64,000 nucleotides of DNA from Chrysoperla carnea (lineage: Eukaryota > Arthropoda > Insecta > Neuroptera > Chrysopidae): assembly GCF_905475395.1 (NCBI RefSeq), contig NC_058337.1, positions 12,202,983 to 12,266,982 of the forward strand, read 5' to 3'. The position numbers and the translations under genes were made by a program. Under the pieces are notes generated by a model, which did not search any database, was not told the DNA's origin, and worked only from the letters and a program-made list of their open reading frames with translations. This document shows positions 1 to 12,552 of the stretch, in pieces. The first letter of the stretch is position 1. Each line of letters begins with the position of its first letter.

Positions 1-174
1 GACCAATGTTTGTCACCGATGATTGAAACATTGTTATCAATCGATGACAAAATTCAACCAGACTTGATTTACAAGCTTGTTATTTCCGATGTTGAATTGG
101 GCGAAGTAAAATACATCAAGTTTGGCAGAAAAGTTGCCACCCAAGTTGAAACTAAGACTCTATGCCATGCCTAG
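1..174 (+). CDS. possible 3' end of an unrecognised gene (partial)
   Basis: Frame 1 is open from the window edge to a TAG at 172-174, giving 57 codons. The peptide has a protein-like mix (hydrophobic segments such as DLIYKLVISDVELGEVKYIK, followed by a basic stretch), and this segment is less AT-rich than the DNA after it. No start or splice acceptor is visible inside the window, so it would be a terminal exon continuing from the left. I do not recognise the family. It could equally be the end of a transposon ORF. Confidence 0.3.
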   Translation, partial: DQCLSPMIETLLSIDDKIQPDLIYKLVISDVELGEVKYIKFGRKVATQVETKTLCHA

Positions 175-1092
175 CACGAAATTACTATTCGGAGTAAATC
201 TTTTTTCTTAGTGTGTACTTTCTTTCTCATACAAATAGCAGTTGTCCCAATATTAATCGAGATATTACGAAAATTATCCTGTAATAATAAGCCGTTAGGC
301 ATTAAATACAGATTTATTAATAATAATAATAACATAACTTTTAAGGTTATTTCTAATAGAAATAATGAACTTAGAAAAATAATAATAGTGGTTCGTTTCT
401 TATACGCTCATTGAAATCACGCAATAAAATGATATTACAGTTGAAGTTTCAAAAGGTACTTTTCAAATTATTGTTGATATTTTGTTAAAAGTTTTATTTG
501 AAGCCTGTTTCTCTTATTTTGATACATATTCTGAAAATTAAATACGATAATTAACAAAGCCTTAAATCGTTTCATCAAGTCAAAGAACTTTTCGTCTAAG
601 AATTCCATACCTTATTCAGTATTTTTTGCCATTCATTCCTTTCGGACACTGTAAAAGTCAATGTTAACTCAACATTAAAAACACTAAAAATTACCAATGT
701 CCTTGATTACATGATACAAATAGTGTATTAGACGACTATGCCTCTCCAAACATTTAGCATCTTATATACATATAGTTAATTTAATTTGATAAAGAGGGTG
801 CAGCAATGAGCTATTGATACATGTCTTCAGCGACGGTAAATCGCCTTTTGTATTGGGTACTCACGGCTAATAAGATGGTGAACTATACATATTAAAAAAA
901 AAAAAATTCACTTTTAACCTTCATATTTAATGTTCTACTATACATATGATAAAATAAGAAAGAATTGCTTTAGACAAAATTTTCAAATATATGTAAGTTT
1001 TATCATCTCTAACTGTTTTCTTACTAATTTTATCAAATTATATTTCGATATAAGCCGGGAGCCCGTGATAGAAAAGCTGCATTTACACGTTT
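175..1092. other. AT-rich non-coding stretch
   Basis: I see no gene here. Open frames are short and of biased composition, and the rest is low-complexity AT-rich DNA with an A-run near 894-906. Confidence 0.5.
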
Positions 1093-2205
1093 ATTGAAAT
1101 TTCGGATATGAATCAATGTTATTTAACGATAGGTACAATATGGACTAGGAGCCATCCATAAATTACGTCACACCAATTTTACGTTTTTAAATCCTCCTCT
1201 CTCCTTGGTGTGACGTCACATATTTTATAATTTATTAGAAATTATTATAATAAAACAGCAGTTAAAAATGTTTTTTTATTTCTTAAATTATTAATAAAAA
1301 TATTTAATAAAATCAACATCAAGTCAAACGATAAACAACTATAAATCGAGTAAGTGATATTTTTACTCTCTTTTCCCATGACCCATTCGAGCTGACTAAG
1401 AAATTTTCGTTTTTGTGTACGGGTGTATTTTCCAGAGTGGGTAAAGTATTAATATTAATAATTGAATGTAATATTTTTCCCGTGATCCAATCGAACTGAA
1501 ACTTTGCAGGCAGACTCGTGGCAACGATAAAAATGATCTAATAAATTTTCGTTTAAAAAAATGTATAATACGGGAGAATTTGAAAGGGAGTATAAGAAAA
1601 ACTTGGTTTTTATGGGTTAGGTTTTTTTTGTTTTTACATATAAATTTTGCATTTATAATTTAAATTTTAACATGTGACGTCAAAAAGCTTTTGACTCTCC
1701 CACGCAATGTCATATTTCCTTGACTCTCTCTCCTTTCTTAACGTGTGACGTAATTAATGGATTCCCCCCTAGGTGTAGGTGTGCCAGTGTTTATCGTGAC
1801 AAAAATATTTTTTATATTTTTAATAATTACAAGTATTTTGCACTTTCATGGAAATTAATTTGTAAAATACTATTTTATTGCAAATTTTATCTATTTACAT
1901 GAAAATTTGGTGTGACAGCTCTTATCGTGACAGAAAGGTCTGCCACACCGATTTTTAATATATAAAGCAAATCAAATTTCACCCTTATTGCGGAATTATT
2001 TTTTTTTTAATTTGTTCGTTTTGAGTTTTACTTTCGAAATACCTCGATGTGATGGCTCAAAACTTGACCAAAATATCTGTCACACGAGTAAAAAATAAAA
2101 AAAAATTCTGACAAAAAATATTTATGCCAGGCAAAACCCTGGCACACCTAGTCCATATTGTACCTATCGTTAAATAGTATCGATTCATATGCAAAATTTC
2201 AATTC
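1093..2205. repeat. inverted transposon-like fragments flanking about 1 kb
   Basis: A segment of about 59 bp at 1093-1151 reappears inverted at 2147-2205. Both contain ATTTAACGATAGGTACAATA (or its complement) followed by TGGACTAG. Inside are further related motifs: GTGTGACGTCAC-type sequence near 1208, GTGTGACGTAAT near 1743, and CTAGGTGTGCCAG-like sequence near 1768 and 2140. The layout suggests either a decayed element with terminal inverted repeats or two copies of one repeat in opposite orientation. No transposase frame is visible. Confidence 0.5.
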
Positions 2206-3722
2206 CAGGGCTAATAGGTAGGTATTTCGAGAATCTAATCAATAATAATCCAGATATTCTGTAGAAAGCCAATAATTTAAGTATGTACATAATTTAAGTA
2301 ATAAAAAACAAAAGTAATTTGAAAAAAAATATTATGAAATCAAACAAAAGAGAAAAAAAATCAACATACTTTTGAATGCACTAAATGAAATATTTTAGTA
2401 TTGTGTGCACAGGTTTTAATAATAAACAGAACCTGCGAGTATGTTATAATATAGATATTTTTCAGATGACCTATAGAATAAAGAAGATGAAATTATAAAC
2501 AATCCGTGGTGTACAGATCTTTAGAGATGAAACCAAGTATCAATTTCCGTTAATTATAAATTTTTTTTTACATCTACTAATTTTTAAACTCGTCAACCGT
2601 TCGGTTAACTTTAGTCCCATGATGAAAGATTTGCTCACGCGTTCTACATATCCGTCAATTATTTCGCGCACTAAATATTCTTCTACTGAGTACGAATTTG
2701 AATAAATTAATTTTAGAAACAAAAATCAAAATGATCATAATCATATTCCTTAATTATACTGTAAATATTTATTGAATTAATTATTTTCATGACGATGATG
2801 ATGCAAAAATGACGATGAATTTTATATAGAAAATTAATATACTTATAGGTTATGTATCAGTAAGAATGCTTTCAATAAAAATTAGAATATAATTACTTAC
2901 AACAACGTCATCTTAATTTATTAAACTCATTATTAAAATTAATTAACAATTATGAATTATTATCCCAATTATTATCACTAAAATTATTACAAAATTAAAT
3001 TTTATGACATATTTTTGAGAAATAAATTTCAACTATACAGTACAGAACCGAATGAACAGGCCCTAAAATTCGAAGGCAATAATTTTTTCTTACATTTTTA
3101 GTCTCGTGATTCTCACGATTTCTTAAAAGCTTTAAAAAATATAATTTAAAAAAATTGTAGATAGTTTGAAAAAATCTGAACAATTCATAATTCGAAAATA
3201 GATAAAATTATAATTATAGAAAAAGTTTAAATCACATAAACCAACCATTTGAAAAATAATAGTTATTTATGTTTTAAATCGAGCGGGAGAAAAATGCTCA
3301 TAACGGGAGTGAGGACGGGCTATAAATATTTCCATTCCCCTTATTCTAGAATATTAAAATAGTAAAATATCTTTGTGAATATAAGACAAATTAGACAATC
3401 GTAAACTTTGTGAATATAAGACCATTAGCACTTTTCGATAGACAAGTTATCATAGGCGTGTTTATACATAAATAAAATTTTATAAAAAAAAGTCTCATCT
3501 GGCTATCAGATGAGTGAAGGGCGACCTAATACCATCTCCTGTGCTATTGGTAGTGTGGTATTATCAGCCTCTTCCTGTATTAGTCTATAATTTTATAATG
3601 TCTTCTACATCAGCGTTACCATGGGAACAAAATTAAAAAATTTCAATCGAGATCTTCGAGATTAATTTCAAATTTGCCAGTTTCATTATGACTAGGATTC
3701 AAGTTATGCAGAAACCAATAAA
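2206..3722. other. AT-rich non-coding stretch
   Basis: Nothing supportable was found on either strand. Open frames on both strands are short and look like AT-rich chance ORFs. Confidence 0.5.
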
Positions 3723-4101
3723 ACACAGTGGTTGTTTCGCTAAATAAATTGATTCCTAATCTTACTGTGACTAACTATTTCAAAATGAAACATATACTTT
3801 TCGAGTTCCGACTCTCCGGTAAAGTTTTGAATTTTGTTTCCATGGCTACGCTCATGGTAACAAAACGCTTGGCACACGAATATATAAATAATTTAAATCC
3901 TAATCCTAATACACAGTGGTTGTTTCGCTAAATAATTTGATTCCTAATCTTACTGTAACTGACTATTTCAAAATGAAATATATACTTTTCGAGTTCCGAC
4001 TCTCCCGTAAAGTTTTGAATTTTATTTCCATGGTTACGCTCATGATAACAAAACGCTTGGCACACGAATATATAAAAAATAATTTAAATCCTAATCCTAA
4101 T
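3723..4101 (+). repeat. 188-bp tandem duplication, two copies
   Basis: ACACAGTGGTTGTTTCGCTA starts at 3723 and again at 3911, a period of 188 bp. The units match along their whole length apart from scattered substitutions and a small insertion near the end of copy two. Each ends in TAAATCCTAATCCTAAT. The two similar ORFs of about 70 codons that span the units are a by-product of the repeat, not genes. Confidence 0.85.
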
Positions 4102-4375
4102 ATAATAAATTCAAAAGTACTTTTTTATTTCTGTGTTTGTAATGGATAATCTCAAAAACTACAGGACCGATTTAAAAAATTATTTCACCAATATAAAGCT
4201 GCGCTATAAGCGAGTAACACGAGGTGTATTTAATTTTTTTTTGAAAAGGGAGCATAAGTTTCAATGGAAATGAAGACTATAACCTATAGCGCAGTAGTCT
4301 TTGTTTTTAAAGATGAAATTGCCCAGCGAAGCTGGTGGGAACACTGATAGTAATTTATAATATACGCTTAACTTC
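4102..4375 (+). repeat. dispersed-repeat-like tail adjoining the tandem duplication
   Basis: The segment includes GGATAATCTCAAAAACTACA, then GGACCGATTT, and ends GCCCAGCGAAGCTGGTGGGA. This wording resembles the 3' ends of abundant interspersed repeats in insect genomes. The class (Helitron, RTE or SINE) cannot be decided here. Confidence 0.35.
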
Positions 4376-4960
4376 GGTTTTGTTAAATGTACTACCCATA
4401 TTATACTAATAATTAATAGCCAAGTAAACCAAATTTTGGGTTTTCTCCTGAAATATTTTGTACAAATTTACATGTTATTAGCTCACTTTGTTAAGACCTA
4501 ATTTTTTTGAAAATTTATTGGGATCAATTTTTCAAAAAATCGTGCCAATAGTTAGAACTTCAAACTTACTATAATTGTATCGAGAATTGTTGCGTAACAA
4601 CTACACACACACACACAATTAGATATATTTAAAAAAAAATTATTTTCATGTTTAGACATCTCAAAATTTAAAAATATCACATCATTATCGATTCCGTTTA
4701 TCGGTGTGAAAACAATTAATTTCTATCAGAATGTGAATAATAATAATGAAGACGATATGTATTATATTATATGAATTGTGTATGTAAGAGATGGATGCTG
4801 GCTGATTCTACATCCTCAAACATAAACAACACTTACTTTTTTTTTTTTGCAAACCAAATCTATTACAAATACAAAGCTAATAATAATAATAATTCTGGGG
4901 GACACCACACATAAATCTGGGGGATAGATTTCATAAAGATGGGTAGTATCATCTTCACTA
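4376..4960. other. upstream region of the cuticle gene
   Basis: This is AT-rich DNA with a short (CA)n run near 4603-4616 and poly-T near 4840. Apart from the TATA box that follows it, I see no recognisable regulatory sites. Confidence 0.4.
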
Positions 4961-4966
4961 TATAAA
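4961..4966 (+). promoter_or_regulatory. TATA box of the cuticle protein gene
   Basis: TATAAA lies in the context CTATATAAACAC, about 113-118 bp upstream of the ATG at 5079. That fits a transcription start near 4990 and a 5' UTR of roughly 90 bases. Strong TATA boxes are common in insect cuticle genes. Confidence 0.6.
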
Positions 4967-5078
4967 CACAAATCAATTCAATGATAAATAAACATTTCCA
5001 ATTGTTTCATTCATTCGAACTCTTAGTCTTTAGTTCTTTTTGTAAAAAGTATAAAAATTCTAAACAAATTTTTTAAAA

Positions 5079-8000
5079 ATGAAAGTGGTCAGTTTTATTT
5101 TAGTGAAAAGTGAACTTATTTTTTTTTATGTATTGTTGTTATTTTTATTTTGTTTTTCTTTTGTTGTAGGTAATAGTTTTGGTCTCATTATTTGTAATTG
5201 TATTATCAAAACCACAGCGTGGATTTCAACAATATTCAAATCTTCGGGATGTACCAATTTTAAAATATAGCAATGACTTTAATCCTGCTGATGGATCATA
5301 CAGCTATAAGTGAGTACTTATTTTAACTTGAAAAATATACGTATGATTCTCAAATAATAAAAATACACTCGAAGGCTTCCGTTCGTTTCTAAACTGAAGT
5401 TTTGGAATATTTTTTATCCTTCAAGGATGTTACTATTCCAGGTTCAAAACTATTTGTTTTTATCTACTAAGATATTTTTCTACGCAGGGAGATTTATTTG
5501 ACTTTTTTATAAGCCTTCCTATAAAATTTTTTTTTACAATTTTATTAAGGTTTTGTTGTACAGTCTACAAGCTCATTCTAAAATTTTAAGGGTGAAGTGA
5601 CCCACCAGGAATCATGTTGAAAAAGATCCTCCTATAAGTAAAAGTAAGTTTAAGCATTATGGCGTGGTATAGGTGAATATAAGCAAGAATATGAATCATA
5701 CTCCTTGGTGTCTCACCCCGCACCAGCAAATATGTACAACGTTGCTGGATACTAACTCGGCATAAGTATTCGAAGCGAATTACGATCCCGAAATAAATCC
5801 TGTAAGACACCAAGAGGTGTGACATTCATATTCTCACCCGTACTCACCTGTACCGCGCAAAACTAACGCTATGGTGCTTAAACTTACTTTTACATATAGG
5901 AGCATATTTTTCAACATCGGTTAAAAAAAACATCAAATTAATAGAAGTTTTCTCTAAAATCGATGTCTGTTAGAGAAAAAAATCAAAATAAATTTCAATG
6001 AACAAAATTAGTTTTTAAAAACAACTTTAACTATAATGACTTTTTTCTCAAATCAAAAAAATATTAAAATATATACTTAGGAAAACTTTTCCGTTCTACC
6101 CAATGCAGATTCTTTGTGTTTATGTAATTTTGATTTCAGTAAACAAACATAAATAAAAAATAATTTTGATAATAATCTTAACTATAATCAAAGATGTTGG
6201 AGATGTTATGTTGGAAAACTATTTTTCTTCAAAAAATTCTAATTATATATTCTTCCATCTATATATTGAAATGATGTGGTTGTCGAATTAATCTTATGTC
6301 TTTTTTACATTCAAATTAATTCGATTTTTGTTTGAACTCATTAAAAAATGCAATTATTTTTGGTGGAATCTGTAGATTTATTCTAACTCGATAACACTTG
6401 TAAACTTAATGCTAACTTTCTGCCAAAAAAAAAGTAAGCAGAGAAGTAATTTTGTAACAAATTAAAACTAATAGAAATTTATATTCAAAAATAATGCCAT
6501 AGAAGAAAGAAGAATGACCAATTGTATTCCTTTTCTAACTATTAAAACTAAACTTGCTACTCCACTTAATTTGGGTAATTGTTACAGGCTCTTATATTTA
6601 GACAAAAAAAATATATATATTAAAAATGATTTTTATCTGATAATTTAAGCATAATTTATTAAAAAAACTATTATTGATTCAAAAATATTTGTTGGTAATT
6701 AATAAATAAAAAACTTTGGCAGCAGATTTGGATGAAAATAATTTTGATAGGCTAAAAAACGCGGTGCGTGTAATCCATATTACTTATACCAATAACCTGT
6801 TCAATTTAAAAGTCAGTAACTATCGATTTATTGAAAAACCATTAAAAAATTGTTCTCGGCGAAAAATGCAAAATGTCAAAAAATAACAACAATAATTATA
6901 TTTTATCAAAAAACATTAATGGCATTGGCTAAAAATGACTCGTAAAAACTTCGAAATTATCCCAACACACTAAAAGAAGGTAAAAACCTTGTAGGCACTT
7001 AAAAAAATAGTAAATATCATGTTTGGGACTGAGGAGCGAATTTATTAACTTACTTCATGGGTTAAGCCGTGTTTCTAACTTAAGTTATTACCGGCATGAA
7101 ATCATTTGTCGATAGATTTGGCCTATTTTTTTACAGACTCAGAATAAATTTAGCTGCGAGATTCCGAAATTGCAGAATTTTTGGGGCGTTTAGATCACAA
7201 AGCTCGCGATTTCGAGGGTCAAAGCAAGTAAAACTCATTGTCCTCCCAGCTATTTTTTACGATATTAAAAAATCCTCTCGGCATAATTGAAAAAAAGTAG
7301 GAGAATTGAAATACACGTCGTTTTGTTAAAGAGATATTAATTTTGGCGTAAATTGCTCAAAATTGCGAATTTAGGTATTAATTATCTCGGGTTTTAAACA
7401 GTTAAAATTTCTTAAACTTTAAAATTTAATAGTAAACCCTGTTCTTAGTTTCTAACAAAATCGTTAAATTCTGTGTAAAAGTAGAAGTTTACCATAGTTT
7501 TAGTATAGGAACTACAAATAATACCATGAGGGTAATTACCCTAAGCGTATCTATATATGTTACTAAAAATATTTAATAATAAATTAAAGTCGGTAATTTT
7601 TAATTGTATAAATTCATTCCAGTAAAATACTAATAAAGTGTAACATTTGATTGCTTTAATTATTTTTAATTAAGAATGTCGAAATATTTGAAAAGTAATT
7701 ATTTTAACTAAAAGTTCATTTTTAATTATATTAGTGGTTGTTGTTTGTTTATTGATGTTAATTAAACCTTGCAATTCTATGCAATTCAGATTATTTTGAA
7801 TTTAGATCATTTATTTAAATTTTTTTTAAAATTACATGCAAGACTAACGATGTTACTTTTAAATATGTCTAACAAATTTAACAATTTTTTTTTTATTAAA
7901 ACCAATAGTGACTAAAAATTATTAATAAAATCAACAAAATAAATAATGAATTGATCTAAATTATAACAATTACTTAATGAATACTTCTAAATTTTAACGA

Positions 8001-9880
8001 CTGAAGTAAGTTAATATTTTTGTAATTTTAAAATTTTATCAAGCCTTCTAACTTCATAATATATTGTAGTGAAAATTTTTATTTTAACCATATTAGGGTA
8101 ATTAAACTTCTAACTATTTCTACATTATCAATCGAAATCTATGTTGTTAAAATCGAAATATTGTCTATTACCCATAATAACCAGACCAAAAAGTGTAGGT
8201 TCATTGTGAAATTGATTATTGATTTTCTTGTAGGAGTATATTCAGAGGTGTCCCCCGAATGTAAACCCAAGTTGTCGGGACGGGGTGGAGGTGAGCTTCA
8301 GCCGCCTAAATATCTCGTGAATCATGCATCACCATGCATATCATACGATATTTTCTATGACTTTTATTTAATACTTTTTTCTGTATAATGGATAGGTTTT
8401 TATTTATAGCGCTCCTATACTTAACAGAAAGTAGAAATTTCTTGTGTTAAAGATAAGGAATTTTCAGTTTAAATTTTTTCTTTTTTAATATTTGAGGGTA
8501 TCTAATATTTTAACAGCTCTATCATTCTATAATTATGCCACTCTTTGAATGCTTAACTTTCTTTTAGCAAATAATAAGATAACAATCTGTGTCTTAGTAA
8601 ATTTTACAAAAAAATTCGGTAGTCAATCTCTAGGTGTGAAAGATTTCATATTTTAATTTCATTCAGTTAACTCATGTTTTCGTCTTTGTAGCATTAAAGT
8701 GCTCAAGAATGTCCAATACAAGAAAATAAAATTTTAATCAGATAAAAACTTATTATTACTATTGGAGCTCGGTCAATTTTTGCAGATTCTGTAATACGAT
8801 TGATTGTTCCAGCACTTTACCTAGGGACTTTATTAGAAAGATTTGAGACTTTGTAGATTTTAATGAGTCCCGACTGTAAAAGTCGCTGTATAAACTGCTG
8901 GACTTGTTTTTTATTTTCATTTTATATTTAACGCAGTCGTGTTTTTTGATTTTTTAAATTATTATTTTTTTATTTTACCCTTTTTAGTTAAGATTTTCAA
9001 ACACCCATTCAATTGATACCCCACTGACCATAGTTCATCGACTTTTATTTTCAGCCCATGTATGTATGTTTGGTTCTTTGAAGCGCTCTAGAGATCAAAC
9101 GCGTGAGCCGATTTTTATGAATATTACGTGAATCGATTTGTCTATTTAATAGCTATTCAACGATAAGTTTACACAGTTCGCTAACTTTCATTTTTGCTTT
9201 TTCGCAATGTGGCATCTGGTGGCCGCGATATTGAATTCTCATTGCTGCCATATCTTCAGTAGTACTAGCAAGAAGACAAATCAATTGACGTAATCAGTTT
9301 GTTGAATCATCACAATCGACCCCCGCGTTTGGTCTCTATTGTGCCACATAAAAAGACACATACATATATAGACTATTAAACACATTACCATTCCTTTGCG
9401 TCGTGCAATCCGGTAAAAAGATGAATTCATTTAAAAAATGGATAAATTGACGAGTGACCTTTTCATCATACCTATCATTAATGTCGAAAAAAAGTTTTTA
9501 TTTAATAATTTTCAATTGGAAGAAAATGTTACTTATTATTCTGATAGATTTATAGAATTATTCGAATTATTTGTACTAAATATAAACTAAAATTTATATT
9601 TTTGATTAAATACAGTTATGAAACTGGTAATGGAATTCAAGCACAAGAACAAGGATATTTAAAGAACCGTGGTAATCCACAAACTGAAGCACAAGTAATG
9701 CAAGGCTCATATAGTTATACTGGACCCGATGGTGTTTTATATACAATTACGTATATCGCTGATGAAAATGGATTCCGTGCTGAAGGTGCTCATATTCCAA
9801 CCCCGCCACCAATACCTGAAGCAATTGCTCGATCATTGTACGGCAACACACCATCACCGTCAAGATTTGGAAGAAAATAG
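5079..9880 (+). CDS. RR-1-type cuticular protein (chitin-binding type 4), 3 exons
   Basis: This is a structural protein of the insect exoskeleton that binds chitin and is secreted by epidermal cells. Exons are 5079-5087 (ATGAAAGTG only), 5170-5309 and 9616-9880, joining in frame to 137 aa with a TAG stop. Residues 1-16 are a hydrophobic signal peptide ending VLS before KPQRG. Residues 42-114 hold the Rebers-Riddiford domain. The core matches G-x8-G-x6-Y-x-A-x-E-x-G-[YF]-x7-P-x2-P exactly (G80, G89, Y96, A98, E100, G102, F103, P111, P114), and the [12 protein letters not shown] wording fits soft-cuticle RR-1 proteins. A very short first exon with a phase-0 intron is usual in the family. The first donor is uncertain: GTCAGT at 5088 is used here, but GTGAAA at 5103 also keeps frame and would add five residues. 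Intron 2 is unusually long (4.3 kb). Confidence 0.9.
5614..5917. mobile_element. foldback MITE in cuticle gene intron 2
   Basis: The ends are inverted copies: ATGTTGAAAAAGATCCTCCT at the left and the complement of TAGGAGCATATTTTTCAACAT at the right. Pairing continues inward for roughly 110 bases per arm, including TAAAAGTAAGTTTAAGCA and GAATATGAAT, with some divergence. There is no ORF of note, and I could not define a target duplication. The element lies about 300 bp into the intron, clear of the splice sites. Confidence 0.8.
5918..9615. other. remainder of cuticle gene intron 2
   Basis: This is AT-rich intronic DNA with no second gene visible. Two less AT-rich islands stand out: 7020-7230 and 8240-8345, the latter containing GTCGGGACGGGGTGGAGG. 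A third, near 9050-9360, has CGCGTGAGCCGATTTTTATG and ends in TGTGCCACATA. They may be old repeat fragments. None translates into a recognisable protein. Confidence 0.4.
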
Positions 9881-9998
9881 GCAAATCAAATGTATTATAA
9901 TGTTTTGTATTTTTATGATTTTGATATGTATTTTTTATTTTTTTTGCATTTATAATCTCAAAACTATTTTTATAGTTATAAAAAAAAGAATGAACTGA

Positions 9999-10004
9999 AA
10001 TAAA
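9999..10004 (+). terminator. poly-A signal of the cuticle gene
   Basis: AATAAA occurs 119 bp after the TAG stop, in the first strongly A/T-rich 3' region, and is a normal distance for a short 3' UTR. Confidence 0.6.
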
Positions 10005-10620
10005 AAAACAATTTTTTAATATAATTTGTACTTGTATATTATTTTTACTATCATTATACTTCGTGCAATGTGAAATTTAATTAAAACTCCCCGTCCGTCT
10101 GTTTGTACTTGAGGATTCCGTAGTAAGAACTCTATGCTGTGGTTTTACAAAAAAGTACTTATACACAGTACATACACGTATGGCCTGTTGTAATATCTAT
10201 TTGTGCACCCTTTTGTACCTACCTTATTTAATTTAGTTATATCAAACATTTTTGCTATAAACCAATAATCCTAAAATGAAGAAATTTTTGATTTAGGACT
10301 GGTGTACAATTTAGATGTAATTAACCCGCTTTCACTTTTATATTTCTCTGCAAATAGTCAAATGAAAAATTTTCAATATTTCGCAATTCTTAAAAACCAT
10401 TAGCCGTTCAAGTTATGCCAGTCTTGTGCTTCTTTGATCGTAGCAATATTAAAAATTTTGTATTTCCAAATTTCAACAGAAATATCCATTTAAACTAATC
10501 CTGAATCCATTTTGAGGCAATTATTTGGTGTATAGTTTTATTATACAATTATATATGGGCATGAAAACGTGGCCTTGAAAGTTAAAACTGAAATAGAGTG
10601 CTAATTTTAACTATTTAAAT
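10005..10620. other. AT-rich intergenic stretch
   Basis: No gene is visible. CCCGTCCGTCTGTTTG near 10089 echoes the microsatellite of the dominant repeat family, but the surrounding sequence does not align convincingly with it. Confidence 0.4.
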
Positions 10621-11460
10621 TAGATTCGGTAACCGGAAAAGCGACGGTAAAAATAGACCGGAAAAAATAAAATAGGGACAGAAAAATAAACTCGGAAAAA
10701 GTAGACCAAAAAGAATAGACCCGGAAATATAAATCCCAAACACATCTGATATTGATTTTTTATAACTCAATATCAGTATTGTTTGAATTACGAGTTGATT
10801 AAGTTGAGTTTGTCGACTAAAGAGGAGGTGGTTGGTTTCTAAGGTTTTTAGTCCTTGCGTTCAAAAATTGGACACTATTACAGAAAACGGAGACATTATA
10901 TATTTAAATAATTATCGTAAACGATATTCAACTGATATTTTCTTTGTGCAAAGAAAATTGTTGAGTTTTGATTTTGATATATAATATTTATAACTAATTT
11001 AATTATATAATAATTCAAAAGTTTGTTACTACATAAATAGTGATTTTGATTAAATAATCTATAAAAATAAGTTAAAATGAAAAATAGTTTCATTTAACGA
11101 AAATGTTAATTATTACTTTTTGTTTTGTTTACTTTTAATCATGTATACGATATTTTATTTACATCATGCTCTCTCGATTATAATTGATGATTTTTAATAT
11201 GATACATACAGCGTAAACTACATATTGACAAATAATTTGTCTAGTAAAATGTTAATTATTTATATGTTTATGAATAAAAATTCGAATCAAAAGAATTTAC
11301 GATTTTATTAATATTTTCGAATGCATTCTTGTTAGTTACTTTTTAGAGGTTTTGTTTCCAGATTCTTTTTTTGAGTCTATTTTAAATCTATTTTTCCGTC
11401 GCTTTTTTCCATGCCTATTTTCTTTTGGATCTATTTTTCGCTAAATTCCAAAATAAAATG
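10621..11460. repeat. inverted pair of purine-rich degenerate repeats
   Basis: At about 10630-10740 the plus strand has short, irregular repeats of the type AAAATAGACC(C)GGAAAAA, starting with GGAAAAGCGACGGTAAAAAT. At about 11350-11460 the complement appears (TTTTTCCGTCGC and TCTATTTT repeats). The AAAGCGACGG core is present in both arms, inverted, about 750 bp apart. This may be a foldback element with repetitive arms. Confidence 0.5.
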
Positions 11461-12268
11461 ATAATTTTTGCCAAAATGCTTTCTTGGACCGAGTAATCAA
11501 AATATTCGGAAAATTTCACATTTTTTTTATCTCCCTACCAAATATTCAGGCAAGTTTGTCATTCAGCTTTTGTGTAGGAATTAAATCGTGACTAAAAAAT
11601 TGTTAAGTCGTGAAAATTTGTGTTTGTAAAATAGTAAAAATGTCTTTCTTGCAACAATATACAAGTTAAGTGTTATTTGAATATTATTAACCAATACTAT
11701 TTTAAAAGTGATTCATGTGTTCATGTGTAGAGAGTGTAGATATGTGGAAAAGTGAAACTGGAAATGTATCAACTATTGTGAAACATAATAGAGATTCTTT
11801 AAGGATAGCATTACAACTGGTTGTGATTTGTCATTTAAACAGATTTATAAGTTTTACTAACACGAAAAATATATTGCATGTGAAATATATTTAAATACAA
11901 AATGTATTCAAAATAATTAATAAAAATTGGTTATTCAAGCAAGTGTTGTGTATGGTTTTGTAAACAAATTAATTTTTTTGAAGATTCCTTGTCAAAGAGT
12001 TTGGAAGGTCTTATTTGGTAAGTAACTACAAAGTATTTTTATTCCATAATTTATTATACCAAGTGTCTATTTTTTACATTACCTCGACGTTTATATAAGC
12101 ATTTGAAAAAAATACGGATTTTCGCCGAAAACTCGTTATTGACGAAAGTAAAGATTATTTTGTGGTTTCGGTCAAAAATTTAATTTGAAATCCGTTAGAT
12201 ATTATATTTTGGACGATTCTCAAGTATTTTTTGACTCGTCATAATTTTCATCAAACCTCACCTCTCTT
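11461..12268. other. AT-rich intergenic stretch
   Basis: No supportable gene. The last 150 bases may be a very decayed extension of the repeat fragment that follows. Confidence 0.4.
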
Positions 12269-12445
12269 TTCGTTTTTGATTTATCATGTTATCAGGGCGG
12301 ACGGGCAGACGAACGGACAACCAGAAATGGATTTTATGAACACATATACCAAAATCTTGTTTGTAGTATCAATATTTTTACGCATTACAAACTTGGGACT
12401 AAACTTAGAATCCTACCTTGATATATTTCATATATACAGGGTATA
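12269..12445 (-). mobile_element. HINE-like family, left-end fragment (copy 1)
   Basis: Read on the minus strand, this starts with the degenerate left hairpin (complement of CATATATACAGGGTATA). It continues through CCCAAGTTTGT and reaches the degraded microsatellite (GGCGGACGGGCAGACGAACG). The right half is absent. It is more diverged than other copies, so probably older. Confidence 0.7.
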
Positions 12446-12552
12446 TGGACAAAATCTATAACCTAAGTCAAAATACATATTTGTACTATTTTTATACTGC
12501 AAAAAACATATTTTTTCTATTTTAATACTAGCGTTTTCTCAATATTTTCAGA

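Noticed and set aside
3728..4149. Two similar plus-strand ORFs of 67 and 77 codons
   Set aside because: They are similar only because the DNA is a 188-bp tandem duplication, and neither has coding-type substitution or a known domain.
9206..9350. Inverted ends ATGTGGCA/TGCCACAT suggesting a small MITE
   Set aside because: Only eight bases pair and no target duplication is visible.
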